Source of the DNA: Roseburia hominis
Lineage (GTDB): Bacteria; Bacillota; Clostridia; Lachnospirales; Lachnospiraceae
DNA length: 64,000 nucleotides
Direction: 5' to 3'
Assembly: GCA_040702975.1 (NCBI GenBank)
Contig: CP159990.1
Span: forward strand, 1,984,001-2,048,000
Part shown: in pieces, positions 1 to 9,020 of the stretch
How positions within the stretch are numbered: the stretch's first letter is position 1
Layout: each line of letters starts with the position of its first letter
Made by a program: the position numbers and the translations under genes
Notes under the pieces: model-generated
The model's input: only the letters and a program-made list of their open reading frames with translations
The model's database searches: none
Told to the model about the DNA's origin: nothing

Positions 1-939
1 CGGGAGATTGGCTTCTACGATGCGCTTTTGGCGGCAAAAGGGATACCCGGAATCGGAAGAAGCGCCGGAAAGCTGGAATCCTTTGCGGCGCTCATCGAGC
101 ATTTTAAGGCGGAGAGCGCGCATATGAGCCTGAGTGAGCTGATGGAGGAAATCCTTGATACCACGGCTTACTTAGAGGAACTAAAGGCGGACTCTGACAT
201 CGAGGCGGAGAGCCGGATCGAAAATGTCGAAGAATTGAAGAATAAAATCGCGGCATATGAGGAAAGCTGTGAAGAGGAGGGAGCAAAACCGACCCTGTCC
301 GGTTTCCTGGAAGAGGTCGCGCTGGTGGCAGATATCGACAGCCTGGATGAAACCACGGATTATGTGGTGCTGATGACGCTCCACAGTGCCAAGGGGCTGG
401 AATTTCCGCACGTGTATCTGGCAGGGCTGGAGGACGGACTGTTCCCCAGTTATATGTCGATTTCGGGAGACGATCCTTTGGAAGTGGAGGAAGAGAGAAG
501 GCTCTGTTACGTGGGAATCACGCGGGCGAAGGAAGAACTGACGCTGACCTGTGCAAGGCGCAGAATGGTAAGAGGACAGATGCAGTACAATGCAATGTCC
601 AGATTTTTGAAAGAAGTGCCTCTGGAGCTTTTGTCTACCGGAGAGATTTTTGTCCATGAAGTGGAAAAGGAGGCGCCCCGGATTTCCACATACAGACAGG
701 CACAGCAGAATTTCCACAAGAAAGCGTTCGATACGGGAAAACCGGTACAGCAGTTTCCTGTTAAAAAAGGCGGTGGTCTGGACTACGAAGTAGGAGACCG
801 CGTAAGACATATGAAATTCGGGGAGGGTCTTGTGACCAAGATTGTCGAAGGCGGCAGAGATTACGAAGTCACTGTGGAATTCGACAGAGCCGGTGTGAAG
901 AAAATGTTTGCTATGTTCGCAAAATTGGAAAAGGTATAG
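1..939 (+). CDS. pcrA: ATP-dependent DNA helicase PcrA/UvrD, C-terminal part (5' end outside window)
   Basis: This frame is open from the first base, so it is the last 312 residues of a superfamily 1 helicase that unwinds DNA in repair and replication. Helicase motif V (TLHSAKGLEF, about residues 125-135) and motif VI (LCYVGITRAKEEL, about 168-180) are intact. The C-terminus from about residue 260 (YEVGDRVRHMKFGEG) is the Tudor-like RNA-polymerase-binding fold typical of Firmicutes PcrA. The true start lies upstream of the window. Its pairing with the following small acidic membrane protein and rlmD is common in Lachnospiraceae. Confidence 0.93.
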   Translation, partial: REIGFYDALLAAKGIPGIGRSAGKLESFAALIEHFKAESAHMSLSELMEEILDTTAYLEELKADSDIEAESRIENVEELKNKIAAYEESCEEEGAKPTLSGFLEEVALVADIDSLDETTDYVVLMTLHSAKGLEFPHVYLAGLEDGLFPSYMSISGDDPLEVEEERRLCYVGITRAKEELTLTCARRRMVRGQMQYNAMSRFLKEVPLELLSTGEIFVHEVEKEAPRISTYRQAQQNFHKKAFDTGKPVQQFPVKKGGGLDYEVGDRVRHMKFGEGLVTKIVEGGRDYEVTVEFDRAGVKKMFAMFAKLEKV

Positions 940-1140
940 GGAGCACCTTGATGTTTTATGCGATCGGAATAACGAAATGTAGAGTGCACCTGTTACGAAA
1001 AAAGTGGAAAAAGTGAATTTGAGAATTTGTCAGAATAATAGTAGCAATTTGTGAGAAGGAATGATATAATTGTTCTAGAGATTAATGCGAGATATGAACA
1101 GGTAATGAATCCTGAATCAGGCAAGAAAGGATGTGGAAGC

Positions 1141-1389
1141 ATGAGCAAATTTGAAGAAATGCTTGCAGCAAGCAAATTGAATGAATTAGTTCATAAAAAA
1201 GATGAGGATGATAAAGTTCAGAAGACAGTTCTCTGGGTTCTGGCAATCGTTGGTGCGGTTGCAGCAGTAGCAGCGATCGCATATGCAGTGTACTGTTTCT
1301 TTACTCCGGATTATCTGGAAGATTTTGAAGAAGACTTCGATGATGATCTCGGCGACGAGTTTTTCAGCGACGAAGACGAAGTACAATAA
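1141..1389 (+). CDS. small single-pass membrane protein with acidic tail
   Basis: An 82-residue protein beginning MSKFEEMLAASKLNELVHKK. A short amphipathic N-terminus is followed by one transmembrane segment (about residues 29-50, rich in Val and Ala) and a strongly acidic tail with runs of Asp and Glu. The start at 1141 is preceded by AAAGGATG at a sensible distance; longer in-frame starts upstream have no ribosome binding site. Similar proteins sit next to pcrA in Lachnospiraceae, but no function is known to me. It ends at a rho-independent terminator. Confidence 0.75.
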   Translation: MSKFEEMLAASKLNELVHKKDEDDKVQKTVLWVLAIVGAVAAVAAIAYAVYCFFTPDYLEDFEEDFDDDLGDEFFSDEDEVQ

Positions 1390-1409
1390 TTGCAGGAAAA
1401 GAACATGAT

Positions 1410-1441
1410 GAGACAGGGATTTATGATTCCTGTCTCGTTTT
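1410..1441 (+). terminator. rho-independent terminator after the small membrane protein
   Basis: An 8-bp perfect stem, GAGACAGG (1410-1417) with CCTGTCTC (1429-1436), is followed by GTTTTAT. It lies 20 bases after the stop codon of the small membrane protein gene. Confidence 0.8.
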
Positions 1442-1457
1442 ATGTTGCCAGGCATGC

Positions 1458-1531
1458 CTAAGTGAACATCCAGTGGATGTTCATCTCGGTTGCGTGTGTC
1501 CAGCAAAGCTGGACCACACTTGCTTAGTTTT
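1458..1531 (+). repeat. structured intergenic element, predicted three-way junction
   Basis: An outer stem CTAAG/CTTAG (1458-1462 with 1523-1527) encloses two perfect hairpins: a 9-bp stem TGAACATCC (1463-1471 with 1475-1483, 3-base loop) and a 7-bp stem GTCCAGC (1498-1504 with 1508-1514, AAA loop). It ends in TTTT just before the rlmD ribosome binding site. It may be a dispersed palindromic repeat or an RNA leader; no second copy was found in the window. Confidence 0.55.
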
Positions 1532-1551
1532 AGGGTTAGGAAGGATTTGGA

Positions 1552-2916
1552 ATGAAAAAGGGACAGATATTAGAAGGACGAATTAAAAATGTAGAATTTC
1601 CAAATAAAGGGATTGCAGTGGTAGAAGGAGAAGAGGGAAGTGTAATCGTGAAAAATACCGTTCCCGGGCAGAAGGTTCGTTTTGCCGTTAACAAGATTCG
1701 CAAAGGCCAGGCAGAGGGGCGGCTTCTCGAAGTGCTGGAGGCGTCTCCCGAGGAGATTTCACCGGAATGTCCGCATTTTGGCGAGTGCGGAGGCTGTACG
1801 TATCAGAACCTTTCCTATGAGACGCAGATTCAGATGAAGGAGGAGCAGATCAGGAAAATGATGGACGCGGCCGTTGAGGGCGAGTACATCTGGGAGGGCG
1901 TGAAGGAAAGTCCTGCCCGTCAGGCATATCGAAATAAGATGGAATTTACCTTTGGCGATGAGTACAAGGACGGACCGCTGGCGTTGGGAATGCATAAAAG
2001 AGGCAGTTTTCACGATATTGTAAATGTACATTCCTGCCGGATCGTAGATGAAGATTACCGGAAAATTCTTGCGGCAACTTTGGAGTTTGCCAAGGAAACG
2101 GGATATCCCTATTACCATCGTATGCGTCATACCGGATTTTTCCGTCATCTTCTTGTGCGCAAGGCAGTAAAAACAGGAGAGATTCTTGTGGATGTGATCA
2201 CGACATCGGAGCAGGAACTGGATGGCCAAAAGTGGGTGAAATCACTTTTGGAATTGGAGCTTACCGGAAAAATAGTCGGCATTTTGCACACGAAAAATGA
2301 TAGCCTGGCAGATGTGGTGAAAGATGAAGGAACAGAAGTGCTTTATGGACAGAACTATTTTTATGAAGAGCTTCTGGGACTGAAATTTAAAATCACTCCA
2401 TTTTCATTTTTCCAGACGAACTCATTAGGGGCGGAGGTTCTTTACGAGAAGGCGAGGGAGTATATTGGAGAGACGAGGGATAAGGTGATTTTCGACCTGT
2501 ACAGTGGGACTGGCACGATCGCACAGATCCTGGCACCGGTGGCAAAAAGAGTGGTCGGTGTGGAGATTGTTGAGGAAGCGGTGGAAGCTGCACGGGAGAA
2601 TGCGAAGCTGAATGGGCTTAATAATTGTACGTTCTGGGCTGGCGACGTGTTGAAGGTGATCGATGAGCTGGGGGAGGTGCCGGATCTGATTGTGTTGGAC
2701 CCGCCACGGGATGGCGTACACCCGAAGGCTTTGATGAAAATTCTGGATTTTGGCGTGGAGAGAATGGTCTATATTGCATGTAAGCCTACCAGCTTGGCAA
2801 GAGATTTGGAGATGATTCAGGGGAGAGGGTATAAGGTGGAGAGGATTGCTTGTATTGATTTGTTCCCGGGGACTTATCATGTTGAGACAATTGCGCTCCT
2901 TCAGAAGAGTAACTGA
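1552..2916 (+). CDS. rlmD: 23S rRNA (uracil-C5)-methyltransferase RlmD/RlmCD
   Basis: A 454-residue RumA/TrmA-family enzyme that methylates C5 of uridine in 23S rRNA using S-adenosylmethionine. An N-terminal TRAM domain (about 1-60) is followed by four iron-sulfur cysteines at C73, C79, C82 and C162, with the same spacing as E. coli RlmD. The SAM-binding motif FDLYSGTGT is near 314-322, DPPRDG near 383-388, and the catalytic cysteine is C410 in YIACKP. The start has AGGAAGGA upstream. In Firmicutes a single enzyme of this type often modifies both U747 and U1939, so the exact target is inferred. Confidence 0.92.
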   Translation: MKKGQILEGRIKNVEFPNKGIAVVEGEEGSVIVKNTVPGQKVRFAVNKIRKGQAEGRLLEVLEASPEEISPECPHFGECGGCTYQNLSYETQIQMKEEQIRKMMDAAVEGEYIWEGVKESPARQAYRNKMEFTFGDEYKDGPLALGMHKRGSFHDIVNVHSCRIVDEDYRKILAATLEFAKETGYPYYHRMRHTGFFRHLLVRKAVKTGEILVDVITTSEQELDGQKWVKSLLELELTGKIVGILHTKNDSLADVVKDEGTEVLYGQNYFYEELLGLKFKITPFSFFQTNSLGAEVLYEKAREYIGETRDKVIFDLYSGTGTIAQILAPVAKRVVGVEIVEEAVEAARENAKLNGLNNCTFWAGDVLKVIDELGEVPDLIVLDPPRDGVHPKALMKILDFGVERMVYIACKPTSLARDLEMIQGRGYKVERIACIDLFPGTYHVETIALLQKSN

Positions 2917-2918
2917 AA

Positions 2919-3010
2919 ATGCGCGAGCAATGAGCCAAAGTCGGAGCTGGCTCCAGATCTTGGGAATGTCGCGACACCGCACTGAAGCAAACGCGAAAAA
3001 GCGCATTTTT
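2919..3010 (+). other. folded region downstream of rlmD, possible terminator
   Basis: AAAATGCGC (2919-2927) pairs with GCGCATTTT (3001-3009), enclosing smaller palindromes including GAGCC/GGCTC, and a T run follows. It begins two bases after the rlmD stop codon, so it may end rlmD transcription. The fold is inferred by eye. Confidence 0.4.
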
Positions 3011-3129
3011 TGCTGAAACTCAAGACTGAAACTCAAGAAGAACAGGGTTGTTTCATGAAGAATAATTCAAATGATTAAGCATACTGTTTTTACGGGGGTT
3101 ATGGAAATTATACATTTTTTTCATAACCC

Positions 3130-3190
3130 TCGACTTTTTTCTCTTGTAGAGGTATAATGTCTATATAGTATAGGTATGCTCTACCTATAC
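3130..3190 (+). promoter_or_regulatory. promoter and palindrome of the ISAs1 element
   Basis: A -10 box TATAAT at 3153-3158 has a weak -35 (TCGACT, 3130-3135) 17 bp upstream. A perfect 9-bp palindrome, GTATAGGTA (3168-3176) with TACCTATAC (3182-3190), covers the expected transcription start and stops two bases before the AAAGGAGG of the first gene. It could be an operator or an RNA hairpin. Confidence 0.55.
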
Positions 3191-3205
3191 AGAAAGGAGG
3201 ATATT

Positions 3206-3787
3206 ATGCCAGTAACAGAGAAAAAATATCCTGACTGGGTGCAGGAGAAACGGACCAGGGGAACCACCGTCAAAAAGAAAGGTGATACTTATTATCTCTA
3301 TAAACGCACTTCCAGGCGTGTTCCCGGGAAAAAATACCCACAGCCGGTAGATACTTATATCGGCATCATAACTCCGGAAGGAGTCATAAAAAGTGAAAAG
3401 AAAAAAATATCCCTGGGAGGGATAGAAGTGAGGGAGTATGGATTCTCCAGGGCAGTATGGCAGCTGTGCCCGGAGGGATGGAAGAAACCTCTGGGGAATG
3501 ACTGGGAGGATGTCCTTTCGGTTATTCTGAAAAAATGGTCACCAGAGACCTACCTTGCGAAAGAAAGAGAGATAAAAACGGAGCAGGAATTTCACTATCA
3601 GTTTAATGCCCAGGCAGCATCCCTGAGCAGACGGATTTATAAAGAGCACGGAGTAGAACTTCAAAAACTGCAGATATTGAAAAGTATTTATCTGCTGTAT
3701 TTTGAAAAAGAAAGGGTGATATCAAAGATTAGTACAGAACAGGAGGAACTGTTAGAAAAAACAGGGGTGGAACTTTCCGTGTGCTGA
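3206..3787 (+). CDS. ISAs1 passenger or accessory protein, unknown function
   Basis: A 193-residue basic protein starting MPVTEKKYPDWVQEK, with AAAGGAGG ending six bases before the ATG. The N-terminus (KKKGDTYYLYKRTSRR...DTYIGIITPEG, about 20-60) resembles the short N-terminal strands seen in some IS1634/IS4-type transposases. No DDE residues or other catalytic motif is visible. It lies inside the terminal inverted repeats and ends 19 bases before the transposase start, so it is part of the element and may assist transposition. The function is not known. Confidence 0.7.
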   Translation: MPVTEKKYPDWVQEKRTRGTTVKKKGDTYYLYKRTSRRVPGKKYPQPVDTYIGIITPEGVIKSEKKKISLGGIEVREYGFSRAVWQLCPEGWKKPLGNDWEDVLSVILKKWSPETYLAKEREIKTEQEFHYQFNAQAASLSRRIYKEHGVELQKLQILKSIYLLYFEKERVISKISTEQEELLEKTGVELSVC

Positions 3788-3806
3788 GAATGGCTTTCGG
3801 ACAAAA

Positions 3807-5072
3807 ATGCTTCTGGAATATATGAGGATGGTGCCGGATCCACGATGCGGCCGGGAGACAAAGCATGACTCTGCGGAAGTGCTGGTATGTCTGGTGACCG
3901 GTTTTCTGGCAGGAAAGACAACTATACGCAGGAGCCTTAGATGGTGTAACAAACATCTGGAAGAGCTGCGGGAATATCTTCTATTAAAGAAGGGTATCGC
4001 ATCCCCGGCAACAGCATGCCGGATCCTATGGGGGATTGACGTGGAACTGTTTGCGCTGGCATTCATGGAATGGATCGGGGAGATTGTAAGCACGAAAGGA
4101 ATCCATATATCAATTGACGGAAAGGCACTGCGGGCAGCAATGGAGAAAGTGAAGGATTTCAGGGCCCCGATGATCCTGAATGCGATAGATGCGGTAACGG
4201 GACTGGTGATCGCGCAGATGCCCATTCAGAATAAAGACTGTGAGATTAAGGCGATACCGGAGCTGTTGAAACTGCTTGATATCCAGGGAAGTACAGTCAC
4301 AACAGATGCAATTGGGACACAGACGCAGATCATGGAGCAGATCCTTTCCCAGGGGGGACATTTTGTGCTGATGGTAAAAAAGAACCAGCCACAGTCCTAT
4401 GATGAGATCGTGAAATATTTCGGAGAGATGGCAGAAGACCACAAAAAGATGAAAAAAGACAGTAACTACAGGGCAAGGTATCCGGAAATGCAGGAAAAAT
4501 ATGAGGAAGTGTGCCAGCAGGAAAGGAACCGTGACAGGCAGGAATACCGATGGTACAGCGTTTGTGGGGAATGCAGCCTCCTGACAAAGACACAGAAAGA
4601 ATGGCCTTTTGTAAAAACAGTGGGATTAGCCCGTCAGATACGGATACCGGTTGAACGGGATCCTAAGGGAAATGATATCACACCAGATGTGAGGACATTT
4701 CTGGAAAAGGGTTCAAGAAGAAGGCCCAGACCAGTCCAGGATGAGGAAAGGCCAAAGGATATACAGAAAACAGGAATGATCTCGGATATGGAACTGACAG
4801 CGGAAGAAATGGGACGTATAAAAAGGGAGCACTGGTCGGTCGAAAACCGACTTCACCATGTGTTAGACGATACGTTCCGTGAAGACAGGTCCCCGGCGAA
4901 AAAATCAAAGATCAATCTGGCCCTGATCAGGAAGTTTGCCTATAACATCCTGCGGATAGCTATGCTGGCCGGGGACTGTTCGGAGATCATGACAGAAGCT
5001 ATGGACGAGTTCAGTGATGATCCATTCTTAAGAAAGAAATATGTCTTCAACGGGATAGCCAGTTTCTATTGA
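3807..5072 (+). CDS. ISAs1-family DDE transposase
   Basis: A 421-residue transposase. The N-terminal DDE-associated region contains the family signature VPDPRCGRETKH (about 9-20). The catalytic triad reads D104 (SIDGKALR), D167 (VTTDAIGTQ) and E346 (HWSVENRLHH). The length is normal for the family and no frameshift is seen. No strong ribosome binding site precedes the ATG, so translation may be coupled to the upstream gene, which ends 19 bases earlier. It is enclosed by perfect 18-bp inverted repeats. Confidence 0.93.
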   Translation: MLLEYMRMVPDPRCGRETKHDSAEVLVCLVTGFLAGKTTIRRSLRWCNKHLEELREYLLLKKGIASPATACRILWGIDVELFALAFMEWIGEIVSTKGIHISIDGKALRAAMEKVKDFRAPMILNAIDAVTGLVIAQMPIQNKDCEIKAIPELLKLLDIQGSTVTTDAIGTQTQIMEQILSQGGHFVLMVKKNQPQSYDEIVKYFGEMAEDHKKMKKDSNYRARYPEMQEKYEEVCQQERNRDRQEYRWYSVCGECSLLTKTQKEWPFVKTVGLARQIRIPVERDPKGNDITPDVRTFLEKGSRRRPRPVQDEERPKDIQKTGMISDMELTAEEMGRIKREHWSVENRLHHVLDDTFREDRSPAKKSKINLALIRKFAYNILRIAMLAGDCSEIMTEAMDEFSDDPFLRKKYVFNGIASFY

Positions 5073-5282
5073 TATAAAATAAGTATAAGTTATTTTGAAA
5101 AAAGTGTAAATAAGATATAGGGATATTTTGCGCCTTTTTAGAGGGCAAACATCTTGGATGCGGGTAAGGAATTGCAAAGGATGCGTTTAGAAAGATTCTG
5201 ATCTGAATAATAGAGGGGTTATAACAAATGAAGCTGTTTGGGAAGATTCATGAAACAACCCTGTCAAGAAGAATAATATATC

Positions 5283-5311
5283 TTGTATTGATATTCCGAT
5301 AGTGATACAAT
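5283..5311 (+). promoter_or_regulatory. predicted promoter of the hybrid kinase gene
   Basis: TTGTAT (5283-5288), a 17-bp spacer and TACAAT (5306-5311) lie 80 bp before the kinase start and just outside the ISAs1 target duplication. A second overlapping reading, TTGATA-N17-TTATAT, is also possible. Confidence 0.5.
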
Positions 5312-5389
5312 TATATAATATGAAGTTTTGCAGATGAAGCTTCAAATTCCAAAAAAATTAAAGAATATTATAAGTACGGGGTAATATAA

Positions 5390-8300
5390 GTGAAAACGAG
5401 AGAATATGAACTGATACTGGATTCACTTCAGATGACGGCGGTTTATGTCATACGGGAAGATAATCATAAAATTTTATACTACAACAAACGGGTAAGAGAG
5501 GTTGCACCGAATATTGAGGAAGGCATGGTTTGCCATGAATTATGGAAAGGTACCTGTGACAATTGTCCGCTGTTGTATATCGGAGATAAAAATGAAGCAC
5601 GTAGCGTTAATTATGACGATCCTTTTGGTAAGGCAGTGGAGATTGCGGCCACTCGTATTCTGTGGGAGGAAACGATTCCGGCATTTATGATTACGGTTAC
5701 GCCTTATGCAGAGGTGGCAAATCATATATACCATAAGGTTTTGCGGGGAAACTTAAGTACGGATAGTTTCTCTATCGTAAAAGTGGATGAGGAAGAGATT
5801 CAGGAAATGCGTGAATATATGACTTCTCTTACTGATTGGTTTTTTGGTATTTCCAAATCTGGTTATGTTTATGAGGAGGATATAGAACGATATGAGAAGT
5901 TTGTCCATTTTGAGAATGTGAAAAATGAATTGAAAAAAGGCGCAAAAAAGCTGAGTTGTATTTATCGCCGCAAAGCCGGTAACGGATATAGATGGCACCA
6001 TCTGGAAATTGTTCCGGATTTTGATTATTCTGATGATAATCAGAAGGTCATGATTTGCCTTAAGGATATCCATGATACGTTCAAGGAGGGACTTTCAAGA
6101 GAAGAGGCTAATATCTGGAATCAGGAGATTATTAACTCGTTGGGAGAGACAAATTTTGCTATTTACGTTGTAGATCTGCAAAGCGGCGGTGTAAATATAG
6201 TGCGGACTACGGAAAAGGTAAGACAGGCCCTGAACACAGAAATTTATATGTGGGACAATACTTTTAAAGGCAGCGGCGCCGGTTACATATCACCTGAGGA
6301 TCAGGAGAATGTATACAATCAGCTTTCTCTGGAGTCGATGAGAACAGCGTGGAAGAACGGAGAAAAGAAAAAGACAATTCTGTGTCGGATGTTTCTGTAT
6401 GGTGAGTGGCGCTATATTTCCATATCAGCATATTTTAAGGAGAACAGAAAACAGGGTGGTAATGCAATCCTGGCTTTTCAGGATGTGGATGAACAGACGA
6501 AAAGAGACATGGAGCGGATGCGGAATGACCAGAGAATGTCAGCAATTATCAGATCAAGGTACAGTATATTAAATACCATAGATCTGGAAACCGGAATATG
6601 TGAGAGAGTCTATCTGAGGGAAGGCATTACGGGCAGGCGTGAGGAAGGTGATTATGATCATTATGTCAGGAAAGCATTCGAGGAAACGGTTGTAGAAGCG
6701 GACAAGGAAGAGTTTAAAAAAATGTTATTTCTCGAAAACCTCCGGAAAAATGCGGAAACGGTACAGGATTATCGCGAAGATATATGCCAGTACAGACACA
6801 AGGGCGCAGATCTGTTGTGGACAGAGGAGCATGTGCTTTATATACGACAGGGAGAAAAAACAGTTGTTAATATACTGGGACGTGATATTACATCAGAAAA
6901 GCTGGCGGAAGAGTATGCATACAGAGAGTCAATAGAAAAGGCATCTATCATAAACAGCTTAAGCAGTATGTTTTTTGCAACATATTATATTGACCTTGAA
7001 AATGATACACTCAGACCTGTAAGGCAGAAGGCGGTGGTCAGTAGCGTCTTGGGAGATGAAAGAAATTATACCCAGGCGATTCATCTGTATGCCGAAAACT
7101 TTATTTCTACTGATGACAGGGAGGAATATCTGGAGCATGTTAGCTATCAGAAACTACTGAATAGCCTGAGTATAAAACAGCCGATGGTTGCTTTTGAATA
7201 TCGTATGGTGCCGGATGAGAATCATCGGAGAGCATGGATTCGCGCCAGTATCGTATTGGCTGAGACAACAAGCGACGGCAGACCAAAACGGGCATTATAT
7301 GTGGCACAGGATGTGACGGAAAGTAAGTTAAGGGAAGAGCAGGAGCGGCAGGCATTAAAAGAAGCCTGTGAAGCTGCCAATTACGCAAATGCAGCCAAAA
7401 GTGATTTTATGTCAAGAATGAGTCATGACATCAGAACTCCGATGAATGCGATCATCGGAATGACAGCAATTGCAGGAAGATATTTGGAGGATAAGGAGCG
7501 TGTTGAAGATTGCCTGAGAAAGATTACTGTCTCCAGCAGACATCTTCTGTCACTGATCAATGAAGTTCTTGATATGAGCAAGATTGAATCGGGAAAAATA
7601 GATTTAGCGGAGGAGGAAGTTAATTTATCCGACCTGATCGGAAATCTGGTAACCATGATTCGGCCTTCCATGCAGGAAAGAAAGCATAATTTTGATGTGC
7701 ACATTACGAACGTGGAGCATGAGCGTGTAATCGGTGACACCATGAGAATGCAGCAGATTTTTATGAATATATTGGGAAATTCAGTAAAATACACGAATCC
7801 GGGCGGAAATATTGAGATGGAAATTAACGAGAAGGCATCCAATATGCCCGGCTATGGCTGTTATGAATTTGTTTTCCGTGATAACGGAATCGGTATGAGT
7901 AAGGAGTTTCAGGAAAAGCTGTTTGAGCCATTCAGCCGTGCGGAGGATTCAAGGGTAAGCAAGATTGAGGGGACAGGACTTGGAATGACCATTGCAAGGA
8001 ATATTGCCCGCAGAATGAATGGTGATATTGTAGTAGACAGTGAGATAGGAAAAGGAACGCAATTTGTTGTAACGCTGATCCTTAAGCTTGAGGATACGGA
8101 AACGCCGAATACGGAGAAGCTTATGGATTTGCCGGTGCTGGTGGTAGATGATGATAAAAATGCCAGTGAGATGACATGCCTGATTCTTGAGAACATCGGA
8201 ATGAAGGGCGAATATGTTCTTAGCGGAAGGGAAGCCGTGCAAAGGGTATGGGAGCATCACCGGAGAAATCAGGATTATTTTGCCGTGATTTTGGACTGGA

Positions 8301-8944
8301 AGATGCCGGAAATGGACGGTATTGAGACCGCGCGGGCGATTCGTGAAAGGGTTGGTTCTGACGTACCGATTATTATTTTGTCGGCATATGATTGGAGCAG
8401 TGTGGAAGAAGAAGCACGCCGTGCAGGTGTAAACGGTTTTATATCCAAACCGCTGTTTAAGTCTCGTCTGGTATATCTTTTTAATCAGATTGCAGAAAAG
8501 GATAAGAGTAAGGAACTGCCGGAGACGGATTCGTTTGCTGAAATGGATCTGAACGGAAAAAGAATTCTTTTAGTAGAGGATAATGAGCTGAATCGGGAAA
8601 TAGCCGAAGCAATTATCGGTGAGACCGGAGTGACGGTAGAAAGTGCTGAAGACGGTCGAGAGGCATTGGAAAAATTTGAAAAAACGGACGAGAACTACTA
8701 CGATATGATATTGATGGATATTCAGATGCCGATTATGAACGGGTATGAAGCTACTGAGGCAATCAGAAAGCTTCCGCGTAAGGACGCTGCTGAAATTCCG
8801 ATTATTGCTATGACCGCGAATGCTTTTACGGAAGATATACAGCGGAGTAAGAATGCCGGAATGAATGAGCACCTTACAAAACCACTGGATATTGGGCAGT
8901 TGATGAAGTGTCTGGCAACATGGATTGGAGAAAAAAGGATTTAA
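5390..8944 (+). CDS. PAS-domain hybrid sensor histidine kinase with two receiver domains
   Basis: A 1184-residue cytoplasmic signalling protein with no evident membrane segments. The first 640 residues contain several PAS-like sensory repeats. HisKA carries the phospho-acceptor H679 in MSHDIRTPMN, followed by a HATPase domain with DNGIGMS and GTGLGM. Two receiver domains follow, with phospho-acceptors D969 (ILDWKMPEMDG) and D1110 (LMDIQMPIMNG). No output domain is present, so the phosphate probably passes to another protein. The GTG start at 5390 has only a weak ribosome binding site. The signal sensed is unknown. Confidence 0.88.
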   Translation: MKTREYELILDSLQMTAVYVIREDNHKILYYNKRVREVAPNIEEGMVCHELWKGTCDNCPLLYIGDKNEARSVNYDDPFGKAVEIAATRILWEETIPAFMITVTPYAEVANHIYHKVLRGNLSTDSFSIVKVDEEEIQEMREYMTSLTDWFFGISKSGYVYEEDIERYEKFVHFENVKNELKKGAKKLSCIYRRKAGNGYRWHHLEIVPDFDYSDDNQKVMICLKDIHDTFKEGLSREEANIWNQEIINSLGETNFAIYVVDLQSGGVNIVRTTEKVRQALNTEIYMWDNTFKGSGAGYISPEDQENVYNQLSLESMRTAWKNGEKKKTILCRMFLYGEWRYISISAYFKENRKQGGNAILAFQDVDEQTKRDMERMRNDQRMSAIIRSRYSILNTIDLETGICERVYLREGITGRREEGDYDHYVRKAFEETVVEADKEEFKKMLFLENLRKNAETVQDYREDICQYRHKGADLLWTEEHVLYIRQGEKTVVNILGRDITSEKLAEEYAYRESIEKASIINSLSSMFFATYYIDLENDTLRPVRQKAVVSSVLGDERNYTQAIHLYAENFISTDDREEYLEHVSYQKLLNSLSIKQPMVAFEYRMVPDENHRRAWIRASIVLAETTSDGRPKRALYVAQDVTESKLREEQERQALKEACEAANYANAAKSDFMSRMSHDIRTPMNAIIGMTAIAGRYLEDKERVEDCLRKITVSSRHLLSLINEVLDMSKIESGKIDLAEEEVNLSDLIGNLVTMIRPSMQERKHNFDVHITNVEHERVIGDTMRMQQIFMNILGNSVKYTNPGGNIEMEINEKASNMPGYGCYEFVFRDNGIGMSKEFQEKLFEPFSRAEDSRVSKIEGTGLGMTIARNIARRMNGDIVVDSEIGKGTQFVVTLILKLEDTETPNTEKLMDLPVLVVDDDKNASEMTCLILENIGMKGEYVLSGREAVQRVWEHHRRNQDYFAVILDWKMPEMDGIETARAIRERVGSDVPIIILSAYDWSSVEEEARRAGVNGFISKPLFKSRLVYLFNQIAEKDKSKELPETDSFAEMDLNGKRILLVEDNELNREIAEAIIGETGVTVESAEDGREALEKFEKTDENYYDMILMDIQMPIMNGYEATEAIRKLPRKDAAEIPIIAMTANAFTEDIQRSKNAGMNEHLTKPLDIGQLMKCLATWIGEKRI

Positions 8945-9020
8945 AATCATCTTTATTTAACAGGTACCGAGAAGATATATGGCATAACAGAGCGTGAGTA
9001 AAGCTGAGAGGAGTTCACAT

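Larger units (their letters stand above)
3042..5264 (+). mobile_element. ISAs1-family insertion sequence, complete, 2223 bp, with an extra gene
   Basis: Both ends carry the same 18-bp inverted repeat: ACAGGGTTGTTTCATGAA at 3042-3059 and its reverse complement at 5247-5264. An 8-bp direct repeat, CAAGAAGA, flanks it at 3034-3041 and 5265-5272 as the target duplication. The element holds a 193-residue protein of unknown role and an ISAs1 (H-repeat type) DDE transposase. It is longer than the usual 1.2-1.5 kb for the family because of the first gene. Perfect ends and duplication suggest a recent insertion between rlmD and the hybrid kinase gene. Confidence 0.92.

Noticed and set aside
181..810. 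A long open frame on the minus strand opposite pcrA
   Set aside because: It lies entirely antisense to a well-supported helicase gene, has no ribosome binding site and no recognisable motif.
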